Assembly: GCA_020628085.1 (NCBI GenBank)
Contig: JAHDFQ010000024.1
Coordinates: 1-39,357 of the forward strand
Reading direction: 5' to 3'
Length of the DNA: 39,357 nt
DNA from: Saprospiraceae bacterium
Lineage (GTDB): Bacteria > Bacteroidota > Bacteroidia > Chitinophagales > Saprospiraceae
Shown: positions 16,211 through 23,381 of the stretch, in pieces
How the letters are laid out: every line of letters starts with the position of its first letter
Numbering within the stretch: position 1 is the stretch's first letter
The notes under the pieces: generated by a model
Told to the model about the DNA's origin: nothing
The model's database searches: none
The model's input: only the letters and a program-made list of their open reading frames with translations
Made by a program: the position numbers and the translations under genes

Positions 16211-16425
16211 AGTAATTTTGACTGACTACTTATGTGACTAACTAAACGACTCTCCTGATTTTAGAGTAGACGATATAGTTTAGCTTAAAACATATTATAA
16301 TATGTAATCGGACTGGTAAAAAAGGGATGGGAAGGGTTTAATACTTTGAAGTATTGTACAAAAATAAGTATAAATAACATCTAATGCCACAAACCGAATA
16401 CATTTAAGTAGTTTTGACTGACTAC
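16211..16425. repeat. Pair of 19-bp direct repeats in the PKD/TerC gap
   Basis: AGTAaTTTTGACTGACTAC (16211-16229) and AGTAgTTTTGACTGACTAC (16407-16425) match at 18 of 19 bases, 196 bp apart. The DNA between them has no gene I can support. The rest of the 16045-16560 gap holds only the palindromes, the PKD promoter and the terC terminator. Confidence 0.55.
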
Positions 16426-16493
16426 AATATCGTTTGTGACGAAATTTCGATATAAAAGTAATGAAATGAAGGCAGAATTGTTTACTAAAAATC

Positions 16494-16535
16494 AAAAACG
16501 TCATCTCAATTGCAAAGAATTAAAATGACGTTTCT
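16494..16535 (-). terminator. Terminator after the TerC-family gene
   Basis: AAAACGTCAT (to 16504) pairs with ATGACGTTT (16525-16533), with AATT/AATT further in. It lies just past the stop of the minus-strand TerC gene. On the minus strand the stem is followed by T's (CGTTTTTGATTTTT). Confidence 0.6.
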
Positions 16536-16560
16536 AGTAAAATTCAAGATAAAATAAATT

Positions 16561-17412
16561 TTACTCCAATATTCCTTCATTTTGAGCAGCCTTAGCTGCG
16601 CCTTTCAATTGAACAGGCTTACTATTTTTACGCATTTGCATATTTAAGAACTCTACTAATAGAGAGAATGCAATAGCAAAATATAAATATCCTTTAGGGA
16701 CAGCACCTACTTCGTTTCCAGCAAATGAGAAATGCGCTAAATGCGCCCCCTCAATAATTAACATAAAGCCAATTAATATCAAAAATGCCATTCCAAGCAT
16801 TTGAATCGAAGGATGTTTATTGACAAATCGACCGACGGGTGCAGCAAATGCCATCATAATGCCCACAGATAAAACAACCGCAATAATCATAATAATCAAT
16901 GCACCAACCAAACCGTTGGTCATACCAACAGCGGTGAGAATCGAATCAAACGAAAAGACGATATTGATAAGTGTAATTTGGAAGATAACGCTGCTAAAAG
17001 AAACCGTTTTTTTCTTATTCACCAGATCATCCTCGGAGTCATCACCATCTAATTTGTGATGTATTTCAGATGTACTTTTATACAATAGAAACAATCCTCC
17101 AAGAATTAGAATAATACTTTGTCCAGAAAAACCACCTTTCATCAGGGCGTTGTCAATCACAATCCAAGGCGCAGACATACTAATCAACCAAGAAATACCA
17201 AAAAGTAATGCTATTCTAAGAATCATAGCCAATGCCAAACCAATATTGGTCGCTTTTCCTTGTTCTTCTTTGGGTAATTTCCCCGCAGCAATCGCAATAA
17301 AAATAATATTATCGACTCCTAGAACGATTTCTAAGAAGGTTAAGGTCAAAAGACTCATCCATACTTCGGGACTACCAAAATCGGGCATGGTCATTAAAGT
17401 TAATATTTCCAT
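16561..17412 (-). CDS. TerC family integral membrane protein
   Basis: The 283-residue protein has about seven membrane helices and the TerC hallmark residues. LTFLEIVLGVDNIIFIAIAAGKLP (about 23-46) carries the acidic Glu and Asp of the first conserved motif, and INIVFSFDSILTAVGM (about 149-164) carries the second FDS motif. An acidic loop (DGDDSEDD) separates the halves. TerC/Alx/YoaE proteins are linked to tellurite resistance and Mn2+ export; the last is the likelier role here. No ter-operon neighbours are present, so the gene stands alone. A terminator follows and the next gene is divergent. Confidence 0.9.
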   Translation of the reverse strand: MEILTLMTMPDFGSPEVWMSLLTLTFLEIVLGVDNIIFIAIAAGKLPKEEQGKATNIGLALAMILRIALLFGISWLISMSAPWIVIDNALMKGGFSGQSIILILGGLFLLYKSTSEIHHKLDGDDSEDDLVNKKKTVSFSSVIFQITLINIVFSFDSILTAVGMTNGLVGALIIMIIAVVLSVGIMMAFAAPVGRFVNKHPSIQMLGMAFLILIGFMLIIEGAHLAHFSFAGNEVGAVPKGYLYFAIAFSLLVEFLNMQMRKNSKPVQLKGAAKAAQNEGILE

Positions 17413-17499
17413 TGTTTGTTTTATTTAAGTTGTATGGTGAAACCAACGCAATTTTACGAAAAACCTAGCAAAAAGGTGTTAGTCCCATTGAATTTCAGC

Positions 17500-17507
17500 T
17501 ATTTTTG
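17500..17507 (+). promoter_or_regulatory. Putative -7 box for the 17571 gene cluster
   Basis: TATTTTTG matches TAnnTTTG and lies 63 bases before the ATG at 17571, in the divergent gap with terC. It could drive the run of four small plus-strand genes that follows. Confidence 0.45.
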
Positions 17508-17570
17508 TGTTGTTAACTCATATTTCAAATTATTTTCCTCTGATAGAGTTCATTTAATAGGCATCAAATT

Positions 17571-18053
17571 ATGAAATATCGCAGACTTAGAATAGAAGAA
17601 TTAACCGAATTAGAATCGTCCTTTACTCGTTTTTTAGCATCCAATACTGTTACAGCAGATGATTGGGTAAAACTCAAAGCAACAGACGTTGTTAAAGCAG
17701 AAAAACTAATTGAATTATTCAGCGATATTGTTTTCGATTCTACACTCAAAAAATTGGAGTATTTGGAGTTCAAAACGATCAACGATATGAAGTTGTTCAA
17801 ATGTGGAAAAGACAAAATTGAAATGGTCGGTTTAATGATAGATGGGAACACCACTATTGATTTTACAAAACCACAACAACCCGTCGAAATGATTAACGCG
17901 CTTAAAAATACGGATGCACAAGTAAAATTGTACAGCGCAGAAAAAACATACGCCAAAGAACGAGAACAAGAGTTGTTTGATATGATGGAAAGCGGCTGCT
18001 TAATTTCAGATGGAACGTTGTTTAATACGGTGAAGGAATTACAACCAAAATAA
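17571..18053 (+). CDS. DUF6495-like conserved protein
   Basis: This 160-residue soluble protein begins MKYRRLRIEELTELESSF.RFLASN.VTADDWVKLK. It continues with FSDIVFDSTLKKLEYLEFKT and ends with a region around DMMESGCLISDGTLFNTV. This pattern fits the Bacteroidota-specific family annotated as DUF6495, whose function is unknown. I name it from memory of the family pattern. The gene opens a tightly spaced cluster (8, 4 and 3 bases between stops and starts) with VOC, SemiSWEET and CBU_0592-like genes, so cotranscription is likely. Confidence 0.7.
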   Translation: MKYRRLRIEELTELESSFTRFLASNTVTADDWVKLKATDVVKAEKLIELFSDIVFDSTLKKLEYLEFKTINDMKLFKCGKDKIEMVGLMIDGNTTIDFTKPQQPVEMINALKNTDAQVKLYSAEKTYAKEREQELFDMMESGCLISDGTLFNTVKELQPK

Positions 18054-18060
18054 AGATATT

Positions 18061-18429
18061 ATGTCTAATCCAACATCCATTCGTGCTTTCATAGGGGCAG
18101 AAGACTTCATCGTGTCTAGGCAGTTTTACCTCCAATTAGGGTTTGAAGAAGTTCAACTTGGTGACAAAATGAGTTATTTTAAAATTAATGCATCTTTAGG
18201 CTTTTATCTTCAGGATTATTATGTCAAAGATTGGGTGGAAAATACGATGTTATTTGTGGAAATAGAAGATGTAGAAAACTACCGACAATCTATTATCAAC
18301 AAAAGAATAGTAGAGGTGCATAGTAAAGTACGGATTACTGAAATCATAGAACAAGAATGGGGCAGTGAATTTCATTTGTTTGATCCATCGGGTATTCTTT
18401 GGCATTTTGGAAAATTCAATAATCTATAA
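18061..18429 (+). CDS. VOC-superfamily (glyoxalase/bleomycin-resistance-like) protein
   Basis: The 122-residue product has one VOC pattern: IRAFIGAEDFIVSRQFYLQLGFEEV at the N-terminus (beta-alpha unit), FKINASLGFYLQDYY in the middle, MLFVEIEDVENYRQ at the third strand, and the closing ..EFHLFDPSGILWHFGKF, where the family's metal-binding acidic residue is often placed. The family includes metal-dependent isomerases, dioxygenases and antibiotic-binding proteins; the substrate cannot be predicted. It sits 8 bases after the DUF6495-like gene and 4 bases before SemiSWEET. Confidence 0.85.
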   Translation: MSNPTSIRAFIGAEDFIVSRQFYLQLGFEEVQLGDKMSYFKINASLGFYLQDYYVKDWVENTMLFVEIEDVENYRQSIINKRIVEVHSKVRITEIIEQEWGSEFHLFDPSGILWHFGKFNNL

Positions 18430-18432
18430 ATT

Positions 18433-18702
18433 ATGATATCAGATTACATAGGTTTCGTTGGTGCTATTTTGACTACAGCAGCTTTTTTACCACAAGTGTA
18501 TAAAACCATCAAAACGCAACAAACAGATGATTTGAGTGCCACAACCTTTATGATGATTCTTGTTGGAACTATTTGCTGGAGCATTCATGGGTTCAATATC
18601 AATGACAAACCACTTATTTTTGCGAATATCATTACTGGTTCATTATCACTCATTATTTTGATGTTGAAGTTTAAAATTATCAATTTAAATAAAGAAAAAT
18701 AG
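18433..18702 (+). CDS. SemiSWEET sugar transporter
   Basis: The 89-residue protein is a single triple-helix bundle, the length of bacterial SemiSWEETs, which dimerise to carry mono- or disaccharides across the inner membrane. It shows IGFVGAILTTAAFLPQVYKTIKTQQTDDLS with the PQ motif at about residues 20-21, then FMMILVGTICWSIHGF with the substrate-site Trp and Asn-containing region (NINDKPLIFANI), and a final hydrophobic helix. It is followed after two bases by another small membrane protein gene. Confidence 0.93.
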   Translation: MISDYIGFVGAILTTAAFLPQVYKTIKTQQTDDLSATTFMMILVGTICWSIHGFNINDKPLIFANIITGSLSLIILMLKFKIINLNKEK

Positions 18703-18704
18703 AG

Positions 18705-18956
18705 ATGGATTTATTATTTCAAATATTTGGTTGGCTAGGAGCTGCTGGATTATTGACCGCCTTTTTCCTAAACTCTCGAAATATACTGACGGTTAACCAT
18801 CAAGCCTATCATTGGCTTAATTTTATATGCGCCTTAATGCTGATTGCAAACGCCTATGATATCAATTCCTATCCGTTTATTGTGATTAATGCTTTTTGGG
18901 CTGTAGTAGCCTTAGTTTCAATTATAAAACCTCGGAGAAAAATAGAGTTGAAATAA
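18705..18956 (+). CDS. CBU_0592-like small membrane protein
   Basis: The 83-residue protein has three predicted helices: IFGWLGAAGLLTAFFLNSR, YHWLNFICALMLIANAYD and FIVINAFWAVVALVSII. The pattern (GW.GA...L.A, N..C...L..NA, ..N.FW..VAL) matches the small CBU_0592-type family, which is of unknown function. It is similar in size and helix number to SemiSWEET, which it follows by two bases, and the pair may function together. A positively charged tail (KPRRKIELK) ends the protein. Confidence 0.7.
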   Translation: MDLLFQIFGWLGAAGLLTAFFLNSRNILTVNHQAYHWLNFICALMLIANAYDINSYPFIVINAFWAVVALVSIIKPRRKIELK

Positions 18957-19068
18957 TACGAGCAAATTGATACGAAGGTGTGTTTTACCATAGAAGTGTT
19001 ACAAAAATTGGGCTACACAATAAGCAAATATGGTTTCCGTTTTGAATAAAAACAAAACACCACAACTT

Positions 19069-20259
19069 ATGCTCAGAACGAATCTAATCGCTGCTCTATC
19101 TTTTTGTATTTTTAACTTTATTTCTGCACAGCAACGACCTTTGATCGAGTACGATGTATTGAGCAAAACATACGATACGCTGTCTGTCATCGAGTTTGAT
19201 ACGAGCGAAGTAGCTGCACAAACAGACTTTTTTATTGGGAATTTTGATGAGAATATTGCGGATTTAGAGCAAACCACTCCGACTGAAAATATTTTTGAAA
19301 ACAGTAGCTTCACTAAAAAACAATTAGCAAGAGATTTTTATAACCTAACAGATTATCCTATTCGGACAAGCGTCAAATTATTTCATATAGAGAATGATAC
19401 TTTAAAGGACTGGTGTTCTGGAAGTATGGTGAGTAATCAACATGTACTCACCGCCACGCACTGTTTTATTGATCTCATGACTGATGAAATCATGGACTCT
19501 ATTTTAGTTTGCCCCGTCTACGATGATGGTTTGCCAAATGGTAATTTTGAATGTGTTGATGTAAATCAGTATTACTTCTTTGAGGATTGGAGTCCAAGTG
19601 GTACAGACATGGGTTTATTGAAATTAAGTCAACCTATCGGATTAGAAACAGGTTGGATAAGCATTGGATATGACGAAAAACTTGAAGAAAGTCAAGATGA
19701 AATTTTTTACAAATTTTCTTATCCCAATAAAACTATTCTAGCCATAGACTCAATGGAGTATGATGGACATGATTTATATTTCAATTATGGCAGTAGCATA
19801 AAAATTTTGGGAGATAATTTGTTTGGAATCAATGGTTCAGTAAATAGTATTCCAGGCGAAAGTGGTAGTTCTCTTATTAAAGTTCAAAATGACGTTGTTT
19901 ACACAACTTATGGTACACATGTGTTTTCATCAATGATACATAATAAAATTACTGACTGGAAATACTACGCTTTCGCCAGTATACTGCAAGACAATTTAAC
20001 CTCTACAACCTCCACAATTGAAAGTGAAGGTATCGTGCTTTATCCCAATCCTGCTACCGATAGAATTTTTCTGAAAAATATAGATGAAAAAGAAATCGAA
20101 CAAATCTCGATCTATGACGCCATGGGACGATTTATAAAATATATAGATGGAGACCTAGAAGTAGGTATGGATATTTCAGCATTATCAGATGGTACATATT
20201 TCTTAAAAGTACAGCAAAAAAATACGTTAAAAACACTTCGGTTTATAAAGATCAAGTAA
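19069..20259 (+). CDS. Secreted trypsin-like serine protease with T9SS sorting domain
   Basis: From the ATG at 19069 the 396-residue protein starts with a signal peptide (MLRTNLIAALSFCIFNFISAQ); an upstream in-frame ATG at 19030 adds 13 residues and is less likely. The S1-type triad is visible: His131 in VLTATHCF, Asp180 in SGTDMGLLKL, and Ser265 in PGESGSS. Cysteines near WCSGSM and THC may form the usual disulfide around the His. The last ~75 residues (GIVLYPNPATDRIFLKN ... LSDGTYFLKVQ ... IKIK) are a type A T9SS sorting domain. It should be cleaved and displayed or released outside the cell. The gene converges with the next one, with 7 bases between the stops. Confidence 0.92.
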   Translation: MLRTNLIAALSFCIFNFISAQQRPLIEYDVLSKTYDTLSVIEFDTSEVAAQTDFFIGNFDENIADLEQTTPTENIFENSSFTKKQLARDFYNLTDYPIRTSVKLFHIENDTLKDWCSGSMVSNQHVLTATHCFIDLMTDEIMDSILVCPVYDDGLPNGNFECVDVNQYYFFEDWSPSGTDMGLLKLSQPIGLETGWISIGYDEKLEESQDEIFYKFSYPNKTILAIDSMEYDGHDLYFNYGSSIKILGDNLFGINGSVNSIPGESGSSLIKVQNDVVYTTYGTHVFSSMIHNKITDWKYYAFASILQDNLTSTTSTIESEGIVLYPNPATDRIFLKNIDEKEIEQISIYDAMGRFIKYIDGDLEVGMDISALSDGTYFLKVQQKNTLKTLRFIKIK

Positions 20260-20266
20260 CATTGTA

Positions 20267-20638
20267 CTAACTAAAAATATACTTCCACGGTATAACAAAT
20301 GGTAAAAGGACGACCCAAATTAAAAAACAAACTGCCATGCCTTTTGGATAAATATTGCCATTTAACACGGCAGGTAACGCCACTACCAATAACCATGATC
20401 CTTTGTAAATCAATTGAAATAATAAAACAACACTCATTTTTTGTGGAAAAAATAGTCCTAAAATGGAGAGTAGAAAAATGGCTCCCCACAAGGCTCCAAC
20501 CAAACGAATGGCTTCCGAATACTCAAACGCATTTTCAAATACCGTGAATTGCGCCCTTTTTGGGAAAAATAGACTCGAAATACTAATCCAGCCTGCCAAG
20601 AGTATATTTGCTACATACATTAATTTTATAGGAATCAT
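20267..20638 (-). CDS. Hypothetical four-helix membrane protein
   Basis: I do not recognise a family. The 123-residue product has four hydrophobic segments: IKLMYVANILLAGWISISSLF, EAIRLVGALWGAIFLLSILGLFF, MSVVLLFQLIYKGSWLLVVALPAVL and MAVCFLIWVVLLPFVIPW. This layout is shared by several small DoxX-like or DUF-type membrane families. It is convergent with the serine protease gene, and its start is close to the upstream promoter region of the lipoprotein gene at 20798, which is divergent. Confidence 0.75.
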   Translation of the reverse strand: MIPIKLMYVANILLAGWISISSLFFPKRAQFTVFENAFEYSEAIRLVGALWGAIFLLSILGLFFPQKMSVVLLFQLIYKGSWLLVVALPAVLNGNIYPKGMAVCFLIWVVLLPFVIPWKYIFS

Positions 20639-20735
20639 GTTTCAATGTTTATTCAATAAAGTAAATATGAAACATAAATGTTGATCAGAATTAAAAGTAT
20701 TTTCAGAATTAAAGGGATTTGTCCAAACGACCTTC

Positions 20736-20743
20736 TATTTTTG
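20736..20743 (+). promoter_or_regulatory. Putative -7 box for the Ig-like lipoprotein / lptB pair
   Basis: TATTTTTG matches TAnnTTTG, 54 bases before the ATG at 20798. A TTTG at 20718-20721 is closer than the usual -33 spacing. Confidence 0.45.
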
Positions 20744-20797
20744 CCCAAGGTTTAAACAACACAACGTTTCAAGTAAATAAAGGCTCTTTGTTTTTAT

Positions 20798-22414
20798 ATG
20801 GTATCGAACAAACATATTCTTTCTGTTATTTGGCTAGCCATCTTTTTTCTTGCTTGTGCTACGCCTCAACGCCCCGAAGGTGGACCTAAAGATGAGATGC
20901 CACCACAGATTGATTCGCTTAAAACAACCGCAAATTATCAAACCAATTTTGAACAGCGTAGTATTGAAATTACTTTTGATGAATGGGTCAAACTAGGTGA
21001 TGTATTCAACCAAGTGGTTGTTTCTCCTCCACTAGAAAAAGAACCGAGTATTACTCTAAAAAAGAAAACCGTTTTATTTGAATTTGACGAAGAGGAAGTA
21101 TTACGAGAAGATGCTACCTATACGATCAATTTCGGTGATGCAGTAAAGGACATAACAGAGGGAAATCCTGCGACAGATCTTAGATATGTTTTTTCAACAG
21201 GTAATGAAATTGATTCGCTTGAAATGAGCGGAACGGTTGTAGATGCGGTGACGCAAGAACCGATGGAAGACGTTTTAGTGTTATTGTATGATAATTTACA
21301 GGACAGTGTGGTGCGAACAGAACGTCCTTTTTATTTTGCGAAAAGTGATGATGGTGGATATTTTAAAATTAAAAATATAAAAGCAGGTGTTTTTAAAGTA
21401 TTTGGATTGAAAGATGCCAATCTGAATTATAAATTTGATGTGGAAACGGAAGCCATTGGTTTTTTAGATTCTTTTATTACGATTACAGATACCGTTTCGA
21501 CGACGATTCGAGTAGAAATGTTTGAGGAAGAAACGCAATTGCGACTTATAGACGATGAAGTATTTGATTATGGATTGGTGAATTTAACATTTAATCGTAA
21601 TCCTTACGACGTCAATATTCGTTACAATATTGAAGATATTCCGTACACAGAAACAATTGGGGATACGCTAAAAATATGGTATAATACAGTCGATTCTTTT
21701 CAAATATTTGTACAAGCGGACACCAGTTTGAACGATACGATTTTAGTTCCTGTAGCAACAAAAAAGAATGAGTTTTTAGAAAAAAATCGGTTCTATCAAC
21801 TTAATTCAAGTGCAAGTGGTAAACCTAAGTCCAAAAACCCGACAGTTGATTTAGGTATAGAAATGAATCATCCGATTGCTCGTTTTGAACTCGATTCTAT
21901 TCAACTTTTAGAAGATACGACACGAATCCGAGTCATTCCAGAAGTTCGAATAGATTCTTTGGATCAGCGTTTGTTAAAAATTAAATACCCATGGAAAGAG
22001 TCAATAACCTACTATGTTGAAATTCCGCCAAACGGATTGCAATCTATTTGGGGAATGCCAAATGATACAATTGAACAAGGGTATAAAATTCTATCCAAAG
22101 ATGATTTTGGTAGTTTGAATGTGGTGGTGGATTCATTAGAAGCAGACCAAGATTATATTATAAAATTAATGACCGTCAAAAAAGATATTGTTCAAGAAGA
22201 TGTTGTAAGTGGGCAAACGTCATTTGAGCAATCTTACACTTCGATTAATGCTGGTGAATACATGGTTCAAATTATAGAAGATCGAAATAAAAATGGACGT
22301 TGGGATACTGGAAATTATGATGATAAACGTAAACCTGAACGTATCTTTGAAAAGAAACTTGAATCACTGCGTGCTAATTGGACAGTGGATGCAGTTGTTA
22401 TATTAAATTTTTAA
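20798..22414 (+). CDS. Ig-like (Big_5) domain lipoprotein
   Basis: The 538-residue protein starts with a lipoprotein signal (ILSVIWLAIFFLAC, Cys20). It then has the typical Bacteroidota segment CATPQRPEGGPKDEMPPQIDS and a Big_5/SbsA-type Ig domain (ITFDEWVKL...VSPPLEKEP...YTINFGDAVKDITEGNPATDLRYVFSTG, about residues 55-140). A carboxypeptidase-regulatory-like fold follows (MSGTVVDAVTQEPMEDVLVLLYD...GYFKIKNIKAGVFKVFGLKDAN.NYKFD). A second copy of that signature lies near the end (YMVQIIEDRNKNGRWDTGNYDDKRKPE). It is predicted to be a periplasmic or outer-membrane-bound lipoprotein of unknown role. Only a ~100-bp palindromic repeat separates it from lptB, so a link to envelope assembly is possible but unproven. 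Confidence 0.85.
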   Translation: MVSNKHILSVIWLAIFFLACATPQRPEGGPKDEMPPQIDSLKTTANYQTNFEQRSIEITFDEWVKLGDVFNQVVVSPPLEKEPSITLKKKTVLFEFDEEEVLREDATYTINFGDAVKDITEGNPATDLRYVFSTGNEIDSLEMSGTVVDAVTQEPMEDVLVLLYDNLQDSVVRTERPFYFAKSDDGGYFKIKNIKAGVFKVFGLKDANLNYKFDVETEAIGFLDSFITITDTVSTTIRVEMFEEETQLRLIDDEVFDYGLVNLTFNRNPYDVNIRYNIEDIPYTETIGDTLKIWYNTVDSFQIFVQADTSLNDTILVPVATKKNEFLEKNRFYQLNSSASGKPKSKNPTVDLGIEMNHPIARFELDSIQLLEDTTRIRVIPEVRIDSLDQRLLKIKYPWKESITYYVEIPPNGLQSIWGMPNDTIEQGYKILSKDDFGSLNVVVDSLEADQDYIIKLMTVKKDIVQEDVVSGQTSFEQSYTSINAGEYMVQIIEDRNKNGRWDTGNYDDKRKPERIFEKKLESLRANWTVDAVVILNF

Positions 22415-22415
22415 C

Positions 22416-22516
22416 GTGTTCAAGTGCGCACGTGTTCATGTGTTATCGTTCAAAGAGCGATTTATATGAACATGTGCGCACACGAACACGTGAACACACG
22501 AATACGTGCGCACATG
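22416..22516. repeat. 16-bp-period repeat, locus 3, as a large imperfect palindrome
   Basis: Forward units lie at 22416-22431 (GTGTTCAAGTGCGCAC) and 22432-22447. Inverted units lie at 22474-22489 (GTGCGCACACGAACAC), 22490-22505 (GTGAACACACGAATAC) and from 22506. The arms 22414-22439 and 22466-22491 are complementary at 23 of 26 positions, and the centre holds a second small hairpin (ATCGTTC-AAA-GAGCGAT). The element begins right at the stop of the lipoprotein gene and runs into the lptB start codon (22514). Confidence 0.85.
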
Positions 22517-23266
22517 ATATTAAAATCAGATAAATTGGTGAAAATATACGGAAAGCGAAAAGTTGTCAAGAGCGTTTCGATAGAAGTCAATCAAGGTGAA
22601 ATTGTGGGACTTTTAGGTCCAAACGGTGCAGGAAAAACGACTACATTTTATATGACCGTCGGTTTTATTAAACCAAATGAAGGACGAGTTTACTTGGACG
22701 GGGAAGATATTACGTTCTTGCCTATGTATCAACGTGCAAAAAAAGGAATTGGATATTTACCACAAGAACCGTCCGTCTTTCGGAAATTGAGTGTTGAAGA
22801 CAATCTCAAGGCAGTTTTAGAAATGACCACGCTATCAAGATCAGAGCAAAAAGACAAACTAGAAGAGTTGGTAGACGAATTTCGGTTACATAAAGTGCGT
22901 AAAAGTAACGGTGATACCCTTTCGGGTGGTGAACGTCGCCGAACGGAGATTGCTCGTGCTTTAGCTACCAGTCCAAAATTTATTTTATTGGATGAACCCT
23001 TTGCGGGAATTGATCCGATTGCCGTTGAAGATATCCAATACATTGTTGCCAAATTAAAAACCAAAAATATAGGTATTTTAATTACCGATCACAATGTCCA
23101 AGAAACTTTGTCTATTACAGACCGTGCCTATCTAATGTTTGAAGGAAATATACTAAAAGCTGGAACAGCCGAAGAACTGGCTGCCGATGAAATGGTGCGT
23201 AAAGTCTATTTAGGACAACATTTTGAACTACGCCGAAAAGTAATTGATATAGATAATCGAGAATAA
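22514..23266 (+). CDS. lptB: LPS export ABC transporter ATP-binding protein LptB
   Basis: LptB is the cytoplasmic ATPase that, with LptF and LptG, drives lipopolysaccharide from the inner membrane to the outer membrane. The 250-residue product has Walker A GPNGAGKT at 35-42, the Q-loop in [19 protein letters not shown] (Gln84), which is LptB-like, the signature [15 protein letters not shown] (136-150), Walker [20 protein letters not shown] (catalytic Glu161), and the H-loop His193 in ITDHNV. The C-terminal extension ([12 protein letters not shown]) is also typical. An in-frame reading from 22424 adds 30 residues encoded by the 16-bp repeat; I reject it, since [13 protein letters not shown] is the family start. 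A bidirectional terminator follows. Confidence 0.94.
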   Translation: MILKSDKLVKIYGKRKVVKSVSIEVNQGEIVGLLGPNGAGKTTTFYMTVGFIKPNEGRVYLDGEDITFLPMYQRAKKGIGYLPQEPSVFRKLSVEDNLKAVLEMTTLSRSEQKDKLEELVDEFRLHKVRKSNGDTLSGGERRRTEIARALATSPKFILLDEPFAGIDPIAVEDIQYIVAKLKTKNIGILITDHNVQETLSITDRAYLMFEGNILKAGTAEELAADEMVRKVYLGQHFELRRKVIDIDNRE

Positions 23267-23293
23267 ATTCAAAAAGAGTTTTAAATAATAAAA

Positions 23294-23327
23294 GAATGGG
23301 TGACTTACCGTTGTAAATCACCCATTC
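23294..23327. terminator. Bidirectional terminator between lptB and the 23382 gene
   Basis: GAATGGGTGA (23294-23303) pairs perfectly with TCACCCATTC (23318-23327), with TTAC/GTAA continuing inside to a CGTT loop. It lies between convergent genes, 27 bases past the lptB stop. Confidence 0.8.
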
Positions 23328-23381
23328 GTATATTCAACGCTAGTAAAGTTTAATTACTTTCTAGCTTATTCCATACATGTT

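Noticed and set aside
16820-17428. Two plus-strand frames opposite the TerC gene
   Set aside because: They are antisense shadows of a well-supported membrane protein gene and have no family features.
17571-18956. A defence island built from the small-gene cluster
   Set aside because: DUF6495, VOC, SemiSWEET and CBU_0592-like genes have no known defence link, and no nuclease, helicase or toxin accompanies them.
20271-20684. Small frames on both strands around the 20267-20638 gene
   Set aside because: They overlap the four-helix membrane protein gene, whose hydrophobic pattern is coherent, while theirs is not.
22424-22513. 30-residue N-terminal extension of LptB
   Set aside because: It is encoded by the 16-bp repeat, is Cys/His/Arg-rich, and does not resemble any ABC ATPase start. 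The ATG at 22514 gives the normal family start.
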